A DNA stretch of 64,000 nucleotides, from assembly GCF_028561275.1 (NCBI RefSeq), contig NZ_JAQQTF010000002.1, positions 186,001 through 250,000 of the forward strand, read 5' to 3'. The notes beneath the pieces were generated by a model that saw nothing but the letters and a program-made list of their open reading frames with translations, had not been told where the DNA came from and made no database searches. Positions 18,057 to 26,660 of the stretch are shown here, piece after piece; positions within the stretch are counted from its first letter, which is position 1, and every line of letters starts with the position of its first letter. Made by a program: the position numbers and the translations under genes. The DNA is from Aureisphaera galaxeae (GTDB lineage: Bacteria; Bacteroidota; Bacteroidia; Flavobacteriales; Flavobacteriaceae).

Positions 18057-19931
18057 ATGATACGCGGATTCGCCAAATACCTGCTCATATGCATACCCCT
18101 ATGTTCCATGGCACAGGATGAGTTGCCTGAACAAAAGAGGAAACTCCAAGTAACTACTAGTGAAGCCGAAAGGATTGAACTACTAAAAGATGTTACGGAA
18201 TACTACTTACAAGAGGATCGAAATGCCGATAGTGCCTTTGTGTATATCGAAAAGATAGAGCGCATTGCGAAAAATGATCCCGACCATATATTACATGCTT
18301 GGGTATATAAGTATAAAGCACATGCCCATTATCTCAATTCCGAATTTGAAAGCATAGATACATTTTCTGAAAAAGCGCTGGATATATTCGAGTCCCAGAA
18401 TATGTGGAGGGAATGGGCAGAGGTAAATTACTGGTTGGGGAATGCACATCAGGTACGATATAATAATAAGGAAGCCTTGGATGCGTACTATGCGGCCAAG
18501 CCCTATCTCGATGGAACGTTTAAAATTAGGTTACACATTGGGTTGGGAGCGGTGTATGCCCAAATAAGCGATCTGGATCAGGCCATGGTTAGTTATAATG
18601 AGGCCTTTTCGATTTCCAATGAACTGAAAACAAAGAAATTTCACTACGATATTTATAATGGCCTGGCGGTAATAAATAATCGAAGCGGTGATTACAACAA
18701 GGCGCTGGAATCTATGAACAAAGCACTGATGGAAGCTAGAGCATCCCGGGACGCACTGGCGCAAGTAGTCTGCCATCATAACATGGGCTACCTTTTAAAA
18801 ACCTTAGAGCGCTATGAAGAGGCCAAAAGACAGTTCGAAATGGGAATAGGGTTGTTCCCGTCCATTACCACAACATATTTGAAGGCGTCTACCTATATGA
18901 ATTATGCCGAAGTACTTTTCGAACTGAACGCCCTAGAAGAAACCAAACGAAATCTGGAAGAGGCAGAGCAATTGTTTAACGAGATTCAAGCGACGGACCG
19001 ATTGGGGGTTATTTATAATATACGAGCCAAAGTTCATTATAAGGAAGGTAACCCAGAAAAGAGTATTGAACTACTTAAGGAAGCGATCGCTATGTATGAC
19101 ATGGAAGATCTCAGTTATATAACCGAAGAGAACCACCTGTTCCTTTCCGAGATATACGAGAAACTTGGAGATCCTATAGAGGCCCTAAATGCCTATAAGA
19201 AATATGAATACGTTAAGGATAGTCTTCAAAAACGCATCAAGAAGGAAGAAACCGAAGCCCTTAAGGTAAAGTTCGATATTGCGAATTACCAACAAGATTT
19301 ACAAACGGCCAATCAGGAGTTAAATTTATTAGAGCAAAAAAAGAAGACGAGTAATTATCGCAATATTCTGTTGGGGGTGCTTTCGCTGGGTCTTATTTTC
19401 TTTATCTATAGACAGCGTAAGTTGAATCGAGCGAAACGACATGCACTGGAAACCGAAAAGGAGTTGATTGCACTTAAGGAGATCCAGCTCAATATGGAAA
19501 TGGAGCATAAGAATACCGAGATTACCGATTTTGCCTTACAGATCACGGAGCGTAATAAACTTTTGGAGATGTTCCATGAAAAGATCAGGGATATCAAAAA
19601 ACACGCCTCTACCGAGATCAAAAGTCAGTTAACCGAGCTTCAGCTGTTTGTTGGGAATCATATGGAGTTGAACAAGGCAAAGGTCTCGCTTAATGCCAAG
19701 GCCGAGGAGACCCAGGAATCTTTCCGCTATAAATTGCGACAAAACCCTGCGAGTTTAAGTCCCAAGGAAATGCAGGTAGCCACTTATTTGCGGCTCAACC
19801 TTTCCTCCAAGCAAATTGCCACCCAAATGGGCATCGCGGAGCAGTCGGTTAATAATTATCGTAGATCGATACGGAAAAAATTCGATCTCAGAAAAGAGAT
19901 CAATTTGGGTGAATTCCTGCGCAATATTTAG
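18057..19931 (+). CDS. TPR - transmembrane - LuxR-type HTH regulator
   Basis: This 624-residue regulator is of a design common in Bacteroidota. A signal peptide (MIRGFAKYLLICIPLCSMAQ) sends the N-terminal TPR array (about 25-420) to the periplasm. One transmembrane helix follows (about 434-452, NILLGVLSLGLIFFIYR), then a charged cytosolic coiled coil (about 455-545), then a LuxR/GerE-type helix-turn-helix (about 566-612, SPKEMQVATYLRLNLSSKQI with the recognition helix at EQSVNNYRRSIRKKF). It therefore can pass a periplasmic signal straight to DNA, without a histidine kinase or receiver domain. It lies upstream of the Rhs island on the same strand but 0.5 kb away, so control of that island is possible but not shown. 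Confidence 0.87.
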   Translation: MIRGFAKYLLICIPLCSMAQDELPEQKRKLQVTTSEAERIELLKDVTEYYLQEDRNADSAFVYIEKIERIAKNDPDHILHAWVYKYKAHAHYLNSEFESIDTFSEKALDIFESQNMWREWAEVNYWLGNAHQVRYNNKEALDAYYAAKPYLDGTFKIRLHIGLGAVYAQISDLDQAMVSYNEAFSISNELKTKKFHYDIYNGLAVINNRSGDYNKALESMNKALMEARASRDALAQVVCHHNMGYLLKTLERYEEAKRQFEMGIGLFPSITTTYLKASTYMNYAEVLFELNALEETKRNLEEAEQLFNEIQATDRLGVIYNIRAKVHYKEGNPEKSIELLKEAIAMYDMEDLSYITEENHLFLSEIYEKLGDPIEALNAYKKYEYVKDSLQKRIKKEETEALKVKFDIANYQQDLQTANQELNLLEQKKKTSNYRNILLGVLSLGLIFFIYRQRKLNRAKRHALETEKELIALKEIQLNMEMEHKNTEITDFALQITERNKLLEMFHEKIRDIKKHASTEIKSQLTELQLFVGNHMELNKAKVSLNAKAEETQESFRYKLRQNPASLSPKEMQVATYLRLNLSSKQIATQMGIAEQSVNNYRRSIRKKFDLRKEINLGEFLRNI

Positions 19932-20449
19932 TAATACCCAAAATTCTTCAAGGCATAATTCGAAAAAACCATGGTCTTTTGAGAAACCTAAGGCCCATAA
20001 TGACAAACACAGTTATCATGCTCATAGGGACATTTCATCTTAGATAGGGACCCTTCTCCGTTTTCAAAAGAAATCATAGATCAAAAAAGTGTATTCAATA
20101 CAGTAATTAGTTCCTGGCATTGGCGGCACAAGATTCATGAATCAAGATAGGCATTCATGAATCTTCAATATCCTATTAGTGCCAGATCGAAATTATATTC
20201 TTAATTTCAAACTGAAAGAGTCCCTCCTCCATTTATTGAAACAACTTTTAGAAAGTTTTTTAAGTGATTTCCATTAGCATATTCTGTTTGAATTGTTCAT
20301 GAGATATGTTTTTCACTTGAAAGGCCTAGTGCACGATTTACACTATCGACATTGCTGTTGTATACCGCAAATTATTGAAAACCCTCCCTTTACTAAGCAA
20401 TCTAATAGGTGTTTTTGTTAGAAATACGAATCATCAAAAAAATGAGCAA
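19932..20449. other. 518-bp spacer upstream of the Rhs gene
   Basis: This stretch has no credible gene. It holds the double palindrome at 20130-20165. An in-frame TTG at 20375 opens the Rhs frame early, but the residues before 20450 do not look like protein start signals. No perfect TAnnTTTG element was found near the Rhs start. Confidence 0.5.
20130..20165. repeat. Perfect 13-bp inverted repeat made of two palindromes
   Basis: AAGATTCATGAAT (20130-20142) is the exact reverse complement of ATTCATGAATCTT (20153-20165), with a 10-nt loop. The left arm also contains the self-palindrome GATTCATGAATC (20132-20143). The element can form a strong hairpin or present two dimeric operator sites. Outer flanks GGCAC (about 20125) and GTGCC (about 20180) hint at a longer imperfect symmetry. 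Confidence 0.6.
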
Positions 20450-23400
20450 ATGACTTGGAGAATTTTAAACAAACTTCTTTTAATTACTTTCTTTTATGGT
20501 TGTTTTTTTCAGATCCATGGGCAATCTGCGAACCAGAATTATATCAAGAAGGCAGAGTTTCTGGAGCCCGCAACAGTGGATGACGTTAATAACAATTATC
20601 ATTCTTTAGAAAAGATTGAGAGTGTTACCTATTTGGATGGTTTTGGGAATGCGAAGCAAACCGTAGCCGTAAAGCAAAGCCCTCAAAAGAAAGATTTGGT
20701 GCAACATATAGAATACGATCAGTTTGGTCGTAACACACGGCAGTACCTTATTCTTCCATCCTCTCAAAATAATGGTAATTATGTTGCCAATGCGTCTTCG
20801 GAAATAGTATCCTATTATCAGGAAAGTTTTGGCGATCAGCGCCCATTTACAGAAATAGTATATGAAAATTCCCCGCTTAATAGAAAGAGTAAGACTGCTG
20901 CACCTGGAGAACTTTGGCAGGCAGTTGAGAATTCTGAGACCGACCATACCACCAAGTATTCGAATAGTGTTAATGGCGCAGGAGAAGTTTTACGTCTGGA
21001 TATTGACGAAACAAACTCAGAATTCCCTCTTGTTAGTTCATTTTATTTGCCTGGGGAACTTTTAAAGAATACGGTAAGAAATGAGAATTGGGTTCCTGCG
21101 GATGATAGGATGAATACCAGGGATATATTTTCGGATAAGAATGGAAGAACCATTGCCGAATTCACCTATGAGTCTAACGACGTATTCACGACATATTATG
21201 TATACGATGATATAGGGAATTTACGATATGTACTACCCCCCAAGATATTCGATGATGACAATACTATTAATGTTGATAATTTTCAGGAACAATGGTTCAT
21301 AAATGATTTCTTACAAACAGGGAATGCACTGTTGAGTAAGATCACCTTCGATATCACAGATAATGTTCTGACACTGAAATCTGGAAGGCAAAAATTAAGC
21401 CTCGCGGTTAATGTGCTAGCCAATCAAACCATAAAAATATTGAATACCTCTAGCCCTTTGCCGGATATGTACCTGGGGGTTGTAAATGCGGCCAGTGGAC
21501 TTATTGGTCCAGATGGGCCGGTTGTTTATCAAATAGGAACGGCGAGCATTGAAAATGGTAATTTGGTGATAAACAGAACTTCATCCGATGCCTTTTCCCG
21601 CCTATTGATTGATATAGAAATAGACTTGGACAATATACCATTTAATGAGTCTGCATTAAGTGATTTGGCTTTTCAGTACAAATACGATAAATACAATAGA
21701 CAGATTGAGCAGAAAGCGCCAGGGATAGGTTGGGAATATATGGTATATGACCGTTTGGATCGACCAATTTTGACTCAAGATGCGAATTTTAGATCGCAAG
21801 GGAAGTGGCTTTTTACTGCCTATGACATGTTAGATAGGGTAGTATATAGTGGAATCCATGAAAACAGTTTGGATCGCGCTGCATTGCAATTACAAGTGGA
21901 TGCCTTTATTGCTTCAAATCCCACAAATAGGAACAATGTAGAATCTAGAAAAAGCACTCCAAGCAATATAGGTGGCGTCAACATTAATTATACAAATGAG
22001 GCCTTCCCAACGACCAATTTGGAAATTTTGAATGTAAACTATTATGATGATTACAGTTTTACGGACGGTGATCTACCCACGTTACCATCTTCAGTTCTTG
22101 GGCAAGAAGTAACCGGAAGAACAAGGGGGTTAACGACATCTGTTTGGTCCAAGACCATTGGCGAAAGTTCATGGTCCAAGGTCTATTCATTTTATGACAA
22201 GAGAGGTCGCACAATTCTTCTTTATGAAAAAAACCACTTAGGGGGTTATACACAGACTCAAAGTAAATTGGACTTTAGGGGGAAGGTGGAGAAATCCATA
22301 ACCTTACATAAAAGACTTAATTCTGATGATGATATCATAATCGCGGAGCGCTTTGAATATGACCATGCCGAAAGACCTAAAAAACACTATCAAAAGATAA
22401 ATAATCAGGCCGAAGAGCTAATCGCATTAAACAATTATAATGAACTGGGGCTATTAGAATCTAAAAGTATTGGGGGTAAGACCGCTTCAGACCCTACGAA
22501 TTTCACGGATATAACTAACCTGTCTATCCATGGTAACAAAATTAAAAAAGTTGCTGGAGGAAATTCATGGAATGCCGGATTGGCTTCAGAAAAGATCGTG
22601 TACGGAGATGGATATGTAGAATTCTCGCCAACCCAGAACAATAAGAACGTTATGGTGGGCCTTTCCACCACAAATACCAATGCCAATTACAATACCATCA
22701 ACTATGCCATTTACGCACAATGGGAGCAGAAGGTTATCGTGTATGAAAATGGTGTTTTCAAAGGGAATCACGCTACATACGAAGCTGGGGATATCTTACG
22801 GGTGGAACGCGTCGGAACGACGATCTACTATAAGAAGAACAACGAAGTGATTTATACTTCTACTGTAGCCTCTACAGGTAACTTAATTGCAGATATTTCC
22901 GTATACCACGGCAATACGGTTATTGAAAATCTGGCTGTACAGGCTTCCTATAAAGATATGGTTGGTGTAGAAACGAATTACGATACCAATACCATTACCA
23001 AAATAAGCGGTGGAGGCTGGAATGCAGGATTTGCCTCGGTGAAATCGATACATGGAAATGGAAGTATCAACTACCGATTGGGTTTTGCCAATAAGGCCAT
23101 TGTGGTAGGGTTGTCCACTTCTAATGATGACTTGCATTACAATTCCATAGACTATGCGATATATGCCGTTTCCAACGGACAGGTAAGGGTTCACGAATCT
23201 GGAATAAATAGGGGGGTTATGACCACCTATGAACCCAACGACAGTTTTAGCATTGAACGAAAGGGAAGTACTATCTACTATAGTAAAAATGGAGAAGTAT
23301 TCTATACTTCGACCATTGCGTCCTATGGTAACCTTATAGGAGATGTTTCTATGTACCATACAGGAGGGGTTATCTACAATCTTGAAATTGGAAATGAAGA

Positions 23401-25906
23401 AGCCGGACTACAAACCATTAATTACACCCGAAACATAAGGGGCTGGTTAACCCATATAAATGACGTAAACGAATTGGGGAACGATCTGTTTTCCTATCAG
23501 ATGAACTATACCTATACTGAGGGGGGTAATTTCGGAAATAATCCATACTACAATGGGAACATTGCTCAGGTAATTTGGAGCTCCGTAATAGATAATACAA
23601 AAAAATCATACTTCTTCCAATATGACAAATTGAATCGCTTGGCGTATTCCAGATATGGAGAGGGGCAGAATCTAACGGACAATTGGCAAAAATACCTGTC
23701 CTCAGTTGCGGGTTATGATAGCAACGGGAATATTCTTGGGATCTATAGAAGGGGGATTACGAGTTCGGGTAGCGTTGGAAATGTAGACGGTCTTGTCTAT
23801 ACCTACGATGATGGAAACAAGTTGCAGAGCGTAAAAGATGATTTTGGAGATCCGAACGCTGGATTTATTGAGGCAACCAGTGCCACTGTCGATTACGATT
23901 ATGATAGGAATGGTAATTTGATATTTGATGCCAATAAGAAAATAGATCTTATAGAATACAACCACCTTGATTTGGTCGAGAAGGTTACTTTCAACAACGG
24001 CAACACCATCGAGTTTGCATATAGTTCGAAGGGGGAAAAACTACAAATGAAAACTACCGAAGGTAGTACTGTAATGACCGTAGATTATCTAGGGGGCTTT
24101 CAATATATCAATGCCGAAATGCAATTTTTTGCAACTCCTGAAGGATTCGCCAAGGTAAATGGAAGCACTTTTGATTATGTATACGTGTTTAAGGATCATG
24201 TAGGAAGTTCCCGTCTTGGTTTTAGCGATTTAGATGGGGATTATCAACAGGTCTTGGATAGTAATTTCAATGAAGATAGGGATAGTTGGTGGCATAATGG
24301 AAATGTAACTTCAGAACTTGTTAATGGAAGGCTCAAGGTGTTCGTAGATGGTGCCTGGGAAGGGGTTAAAAATGAGCTTGCTGGACTAAGTACCGAGCCG
24401 GGTGATGTCATTAATGTCTCACTGAAATTCGATAAAGGAGATACTCAGGCCAATGTGAGACTGTATTTTCAAGAATTGGATGCCGACGGAAATCATTTGA
24501 GTTGGAATCTACTCAACGGAAATCTTTCAACAGGTTCCCATGAATATGCCTATACCGTGAACGCAGCGAATAGGCTACGCTTGCGTATAGACAAACAAAA
24601 TACGCATTTGGGAGACCTTACCCATTTCTTCATAGATCATGTGAGTGTTTCAAAAGGTGATCTGGAAATAATATCCAACACGGACTACTATCCCATGGGG
24701 ATGGCCCATTATGGAGAACTCATCACCTATTCCCGATACACTTATAAGTTTCAGGCAAAGGAACAATTATCCGCCTTCGGATTTAACATGTACGATTTTG
24801 GTTCTCGTATGTATGACCCTTCTGTAGGGAGGTGGTTTAATGGAGACCCTCAAAACCAGTTTTGGAGTCCTTATGTTGCTATGGGGAACAACCATGTTAT
24901 GATGGTAGACCCCCATGGTGAATTTTCTTGGCTCATTGGGGCTCTTATAGGCGGAGCGGTAAATACTTTGGCCAATTGGGCAAGGGGGAATATTAATGGT
25001 TGGGATGATTTTGCACTGTCATTTTTAGGAGGAGGAGCAAGCGCCTATGCCAGTGGATATAATAGTATTGGCAGTTTGGTCTCCGGAACGCTGTATAATC
25101 AATTCTCTTCGATAGCCAGTGGAGATACTGGTGTAAGTTTTGGATTCTCGAGAAGTGTTGTCCTTAATTTCATTAAGGAACCCAGTAAAATATTGAATGC
25201 CCCAATGGCAGCAAAATTGTATTTGGCGAAAAAGCTGGATGGGACTGTGGCTGGAGATGTGCTCAATTTCGGAATTGGATTTGAAAATGGTTTTGGAGAG
25301 GCCGTAATTGATACCGGCGAATTTATTGGCGGACTATTTACTGGGGAAAGTTGGGTAAGTATATACGACGGGATTGTGTATTCGGCAAAACATAGCCTTA
25401 CTTACAGTCCGGGTGGAGGATTTAATCCCTACTTCATTGCAACCGATGAAAAATTTAGAGAGCAGAACAATGCCATGTACGAGTCTATGCGCGATCTCGA
25501 AAATCGTTGGGTAAATGGAAGTTGGCGTGATCGAGGTTTTATTGTAGGCTATGCTACAGAAAAAGTTGGAGAAGGCTTTGTCCTTAAGAGGTTGCCCTTG
25601 CCTAAGATAAATTTAAGGGGAGGTCCTACCTTTAGCCAGTATAAATACCAATTTTGGAAAAATAATCCGCAAATAAATAGATCTATTGAAATTTTGCATG
25701 GGCCAGATGGTCAATATTTCAAGAATTTTATGGAATTGCACCATAGATATATTCCGCAGAGATGGCAAAAGAGGTTTAGGTTGCCTAATTGGCTAATAAA
25801 TAATAAATTCAATTTGAAGCCCATGAGGTCCTTGGACCATGGATTGGTTGATCCTTACAGGTATCAATTTTTCCCCAAATGGCTGAAAAATGAGTACCCT
25901 TTTTGA
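20450..25906 (+). CDS. Secreted Rhs-repeat protein with putative C-terminal nuclease toxin
   Basis: This is a polymorphic-toxin type Rhs protein of about 1,818 residues. I use the ATG at 20450 because it gives a signal peptide (MTWRILNKLLLITFFYGCFF...HGQ). Domains in order: a DUF6443-type head (YLDGFGNAKQTVAVKQSPQ); YD/Rhs repeats; two tandem copies of a roughly 135-residue beta-sandwich-like domain (DNA about 22533-22950 and 22990-23385); more YD repeats; a galactose-binding or CBM-like insert (DNA about 24250-24660); the Rhs core (FNMYDFGSRMYDPSVGRWFNGDP ... MVDPHGE region, near 24775-24920); a glycine-rich linker; and a C-terminal tip (about 25612-25903). The tip has MELHHRYIPQRW and, further on, LDHGLVDPYRYQFF, spacing that resembles HNH/EndoVII-fold nuclease toxins. 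A small gene follows after 14 bases, as expected for immunity. Target and secretion route are inferred. Confidence 0.85.
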   Translation: MTWRILNKLLLITFFYGCFFQIHGQSANQNYIKKAEFLEPATVDDVNNNYHSLEKIESVTYLDGFGNAKQTVAVKQSPQKKDLVQHIEYDQFGRNTRQYLILPSSQNNGNYVANASSEIVSYYQESFGDQRPFTEIVYENSPLNRKSKTAAPGELWQAVENSETDHTTKYSNSVNGAGEVLRLDIDETNSEFPLVSSFYLPGELLKNTVRNENWVPADDRMNTRDIFSDKNGRTIAEFTYESNDVFTTYYVYDDIGNLRYVLPPKIFDDDNTINVDNFQEQWFINDFLQTGNALLSKITFDITDNVLTLKSGRQKLSLAVNVLANQTIKILNTSSPLPDMYLGVVNAASGLIGPDGPVVYQIGTASIENGNLVINRTSSDAFSRLLIDIEIDLDNIPFNESALSDLAFQYKYDKYNRQIEQKAPGIGWEYMVYDRLDRPILTQDANFRSQGKWLFTAYDMLDRVVYSGIHENSLDRAALQLQVDAFIASNPTNRNNVESRKSTPSNIGGVNINYTNEAFPTTNLEILNVNYYDDYSFTDGDLPTLPSSVLGQEVTGRTRGLTTSVWSKTIGESSWSKVYSFYDKRGRTILLYEKNHLGGYTQTQSKLDFRGKVEKSITLHKRLNSDDDIIIAERFEYDHAERPKKHYQKINNQAEELIALNNYNELGLLESKSIGGKTASDPTNFTDITNLSIHGNKIKKVAGGNSWNAGLASEKIVYGDGYVEFSPTQNNKNVMVGLSTTNTNANYNTINYAIYAQWEQKVIVYENGVFKGNHATYEAGDILRVERVGTTIYYKKNNEVIYTSTVASTGNLIADISVYHGNTVIENLAVQASYKDMVGVETNYDTNTITKISGGGWNAGFASVKSIHGNGSINYRLGFANKAIVVGLSTSNDDLHYNSIDYAIYAVSNGQVRVHESGINRGVMTTYEPNDSFSIERKGSTIYYSKNGEVFYTSTIASYGNLIGDVSMYHTGGVIYNLEIGNEEAGLQTINYTRNIRGWLTHINDVNELGNDLFSYQMNYTYTEGGNFGNNPYYNGNIAQVIWSSVIDNTKKSYFFQYDKLNRLAYSRYGEGQNLTDNWQKYLSSVAGYDSNGNILGIYRRGITSSGSVGNVDGLVYTYDDGNKLQSVKDDFGDPNAGFIEATSATVDYDYDRNGNLIFDANKKIDLIEYNHLDLVEKVTFNNGNTIEFAYSSKGEKLQMKTTEGSTVMTVDYLGGFQYINAEMQFFATPEGFAKVNGSTFDYVYVFKDHVGSSRLGFSDLDGDYQQVLDSNFNEDRDSWWHNGNVTSELVNGRLKVFVDGAWEGVKNELAGLSTEPGDVINVSLKFDKGDTQANVRLYFQELDADGNHLSWNLLNGNLSTGSHEYAYTVNAANRLRLRIDKQNTHLGDLTHFFIDHVSVSKGDLEIISNTDYYPMGMAHYGELITYSRYTYKFQAKEQLSAFGFNMYDFGSRMYDPSVGRWFNGDPQNQFWSPYVAMGNNHVMMVDPHGEFSWLIGALIGGAVNTLANWARGNINGWDDFALSFLGGGASAYASGYNSIGSLVSGTLYNQFSSIASGDTGVSFGFSRSVVLNFIKEPSKILNAPMAAKLYLAKKLDGTVAGDVLNFGIGFENGFGEAVIDTGEFIGGLFTGESWVSIYDGIVYSAKHSLTYSPGGGFNPYFIATDEKFREQNNAMYESMRDLENRWVNGSWRDRGFIVGYATEKVGEGFVLKRLPLPKINLRGGPTFSQYKYQFWKNNPQINRSIEILHGPDGQYFKNFMELHHRYIPQRWQKRFRLPNWLINNKFNLKPMRSLDHGLVDPYRYQFFPKWLKNEYPF
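22533..23385 (+). repeat. Tandem duplicated domain inside the Rhs shell
   Basis: Two adjacent segments (about 22533-22950 and 22990-23385) encode domains alignable by eye at around half identity. Shared landmarks are GG.SWNAGLAS / GGGWNAGFAS, VGLST, NYAIYA / DYAIYA, TYE, TIYY.K, YTST.AS.GNLI and a final V.YH. The fold is probably a carbohydrate-binding beta-sandwich. Confidence 0.8.
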
Positions 25907-25920
25907 ATTAAGAGATAAAT

Positions 25921-26619
25921 ATGTTTGGTTTTTTTAAGAAAAAGAAAATAGAAAAGAAAAAGTATTGGGAGGTAACGGATACCGATCTGGAAAACCTTAA
26001 AAAGATACTTTTGGCTTTGCCCAAATCGTATCACTTTATTGTAGATACCATAGATAAGAATGTATTGCTAAGCAAGTACAGGAATACCCGATTGGGGGAT
26101 CATTGGTTTTCCTTTTCTTTCGAAGAAAAGGGATTTGAAAGCCTTGAAAAAACAGACGTGGATTTTCCTTCTCGGATTGTTTCGAATATTGTTTTAGAAT
26201 CTGAAGATGGAGACAAGTTACATGCAGAGCTTTATTTTTTAACTAAAGGAATCTTAACCAGTTATAATTTAAACTCGGAAAAGACATTGGAAACCCTAAA
26301 AATTAAAGATATCGATGTCCAAAAAGTTCGGGCCAAAATTTTTACCAATGAAGAACACGACCTTTTTAAGCGTAACTTAAAAGAGACTCTAAATAAGGAC
26401 CTTTTTAATTTTCTGGATACAGAGGATTCCTTTGTTCTGGACGCCTTTCAGACAAAGTTAAGAACAATCAAGTATTTCAATAACGGAGACTACCTGTGCG
26501 TCGATGATGACTGGAATTTATACAAAGCCTATCACGATCCTTTCGAGCTTGTAGAAACTTCCATAAATCTGAAACAACTGAATAGTGTATCGGAAATAGA
26601 GAATCTTTTAAAAGAATAA
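25921..26619 (+). CDS. Probable immunity protein for the Rhs toxin
   Basis: This 232-residue protein has no signal peptide or membrane helix and should be cytosolic. It begins with a basic stretch (MFGFFKKKKIEKKKYW) and is rich in Glu and Lys. The C-terminal part (IKYFNNGDYLCVDDDWNLYKAYHDP) is reminiscent of the end of SMI1/KNR4-like immunity domains, a weak likeness. It begins 14 bases after the stop codon of the Rhs toxin, exactly where cognate immunity genes sit, and is followed closely by the second Rhs-like gene. The assignment rests on position and on cytosolic character rather than on a recognised family. Confidence 0.6.
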   Translation: MFGFFKKKKIEKKKYWEVTDTDLENLKKILLALPKSYHFIVDTIDKNVLLSKYRNTRLGDHWFSFSFEEKGFESLEKTDVDFPSRIVSNIVLESEDGDKLHAELYFLTKGILTSYNLNSEKTLETLKIKDIDVQKVRAKIFTNEEHDLFKRNLKETLNKDLFNFLDTEDSFVLDAFQTKLRTIKYFNNGDYLCVDDDWNLYKAYHDPFELVETSINLKQLNSVSEIENLLKE

Positions 26620-26660
26620 AGGGTCCAAATAGTAAAAGCAAACTGTCAAATTACAAGATC

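Noticed and set aside
17927-18121. 64-codon plus-strand frame before the TPR regulator
   Set aside because: It starts at TTG, overlaps the regulator start in another frame, and its product has no protein-like features.
20375-20449. Upstream extension of the Rhs gene to a TTG
   Set aside because: The extra 25 residues would place the hydrophobic signal segment deep inside the protein; the ATG at 20450 gives a normal signal peptide.
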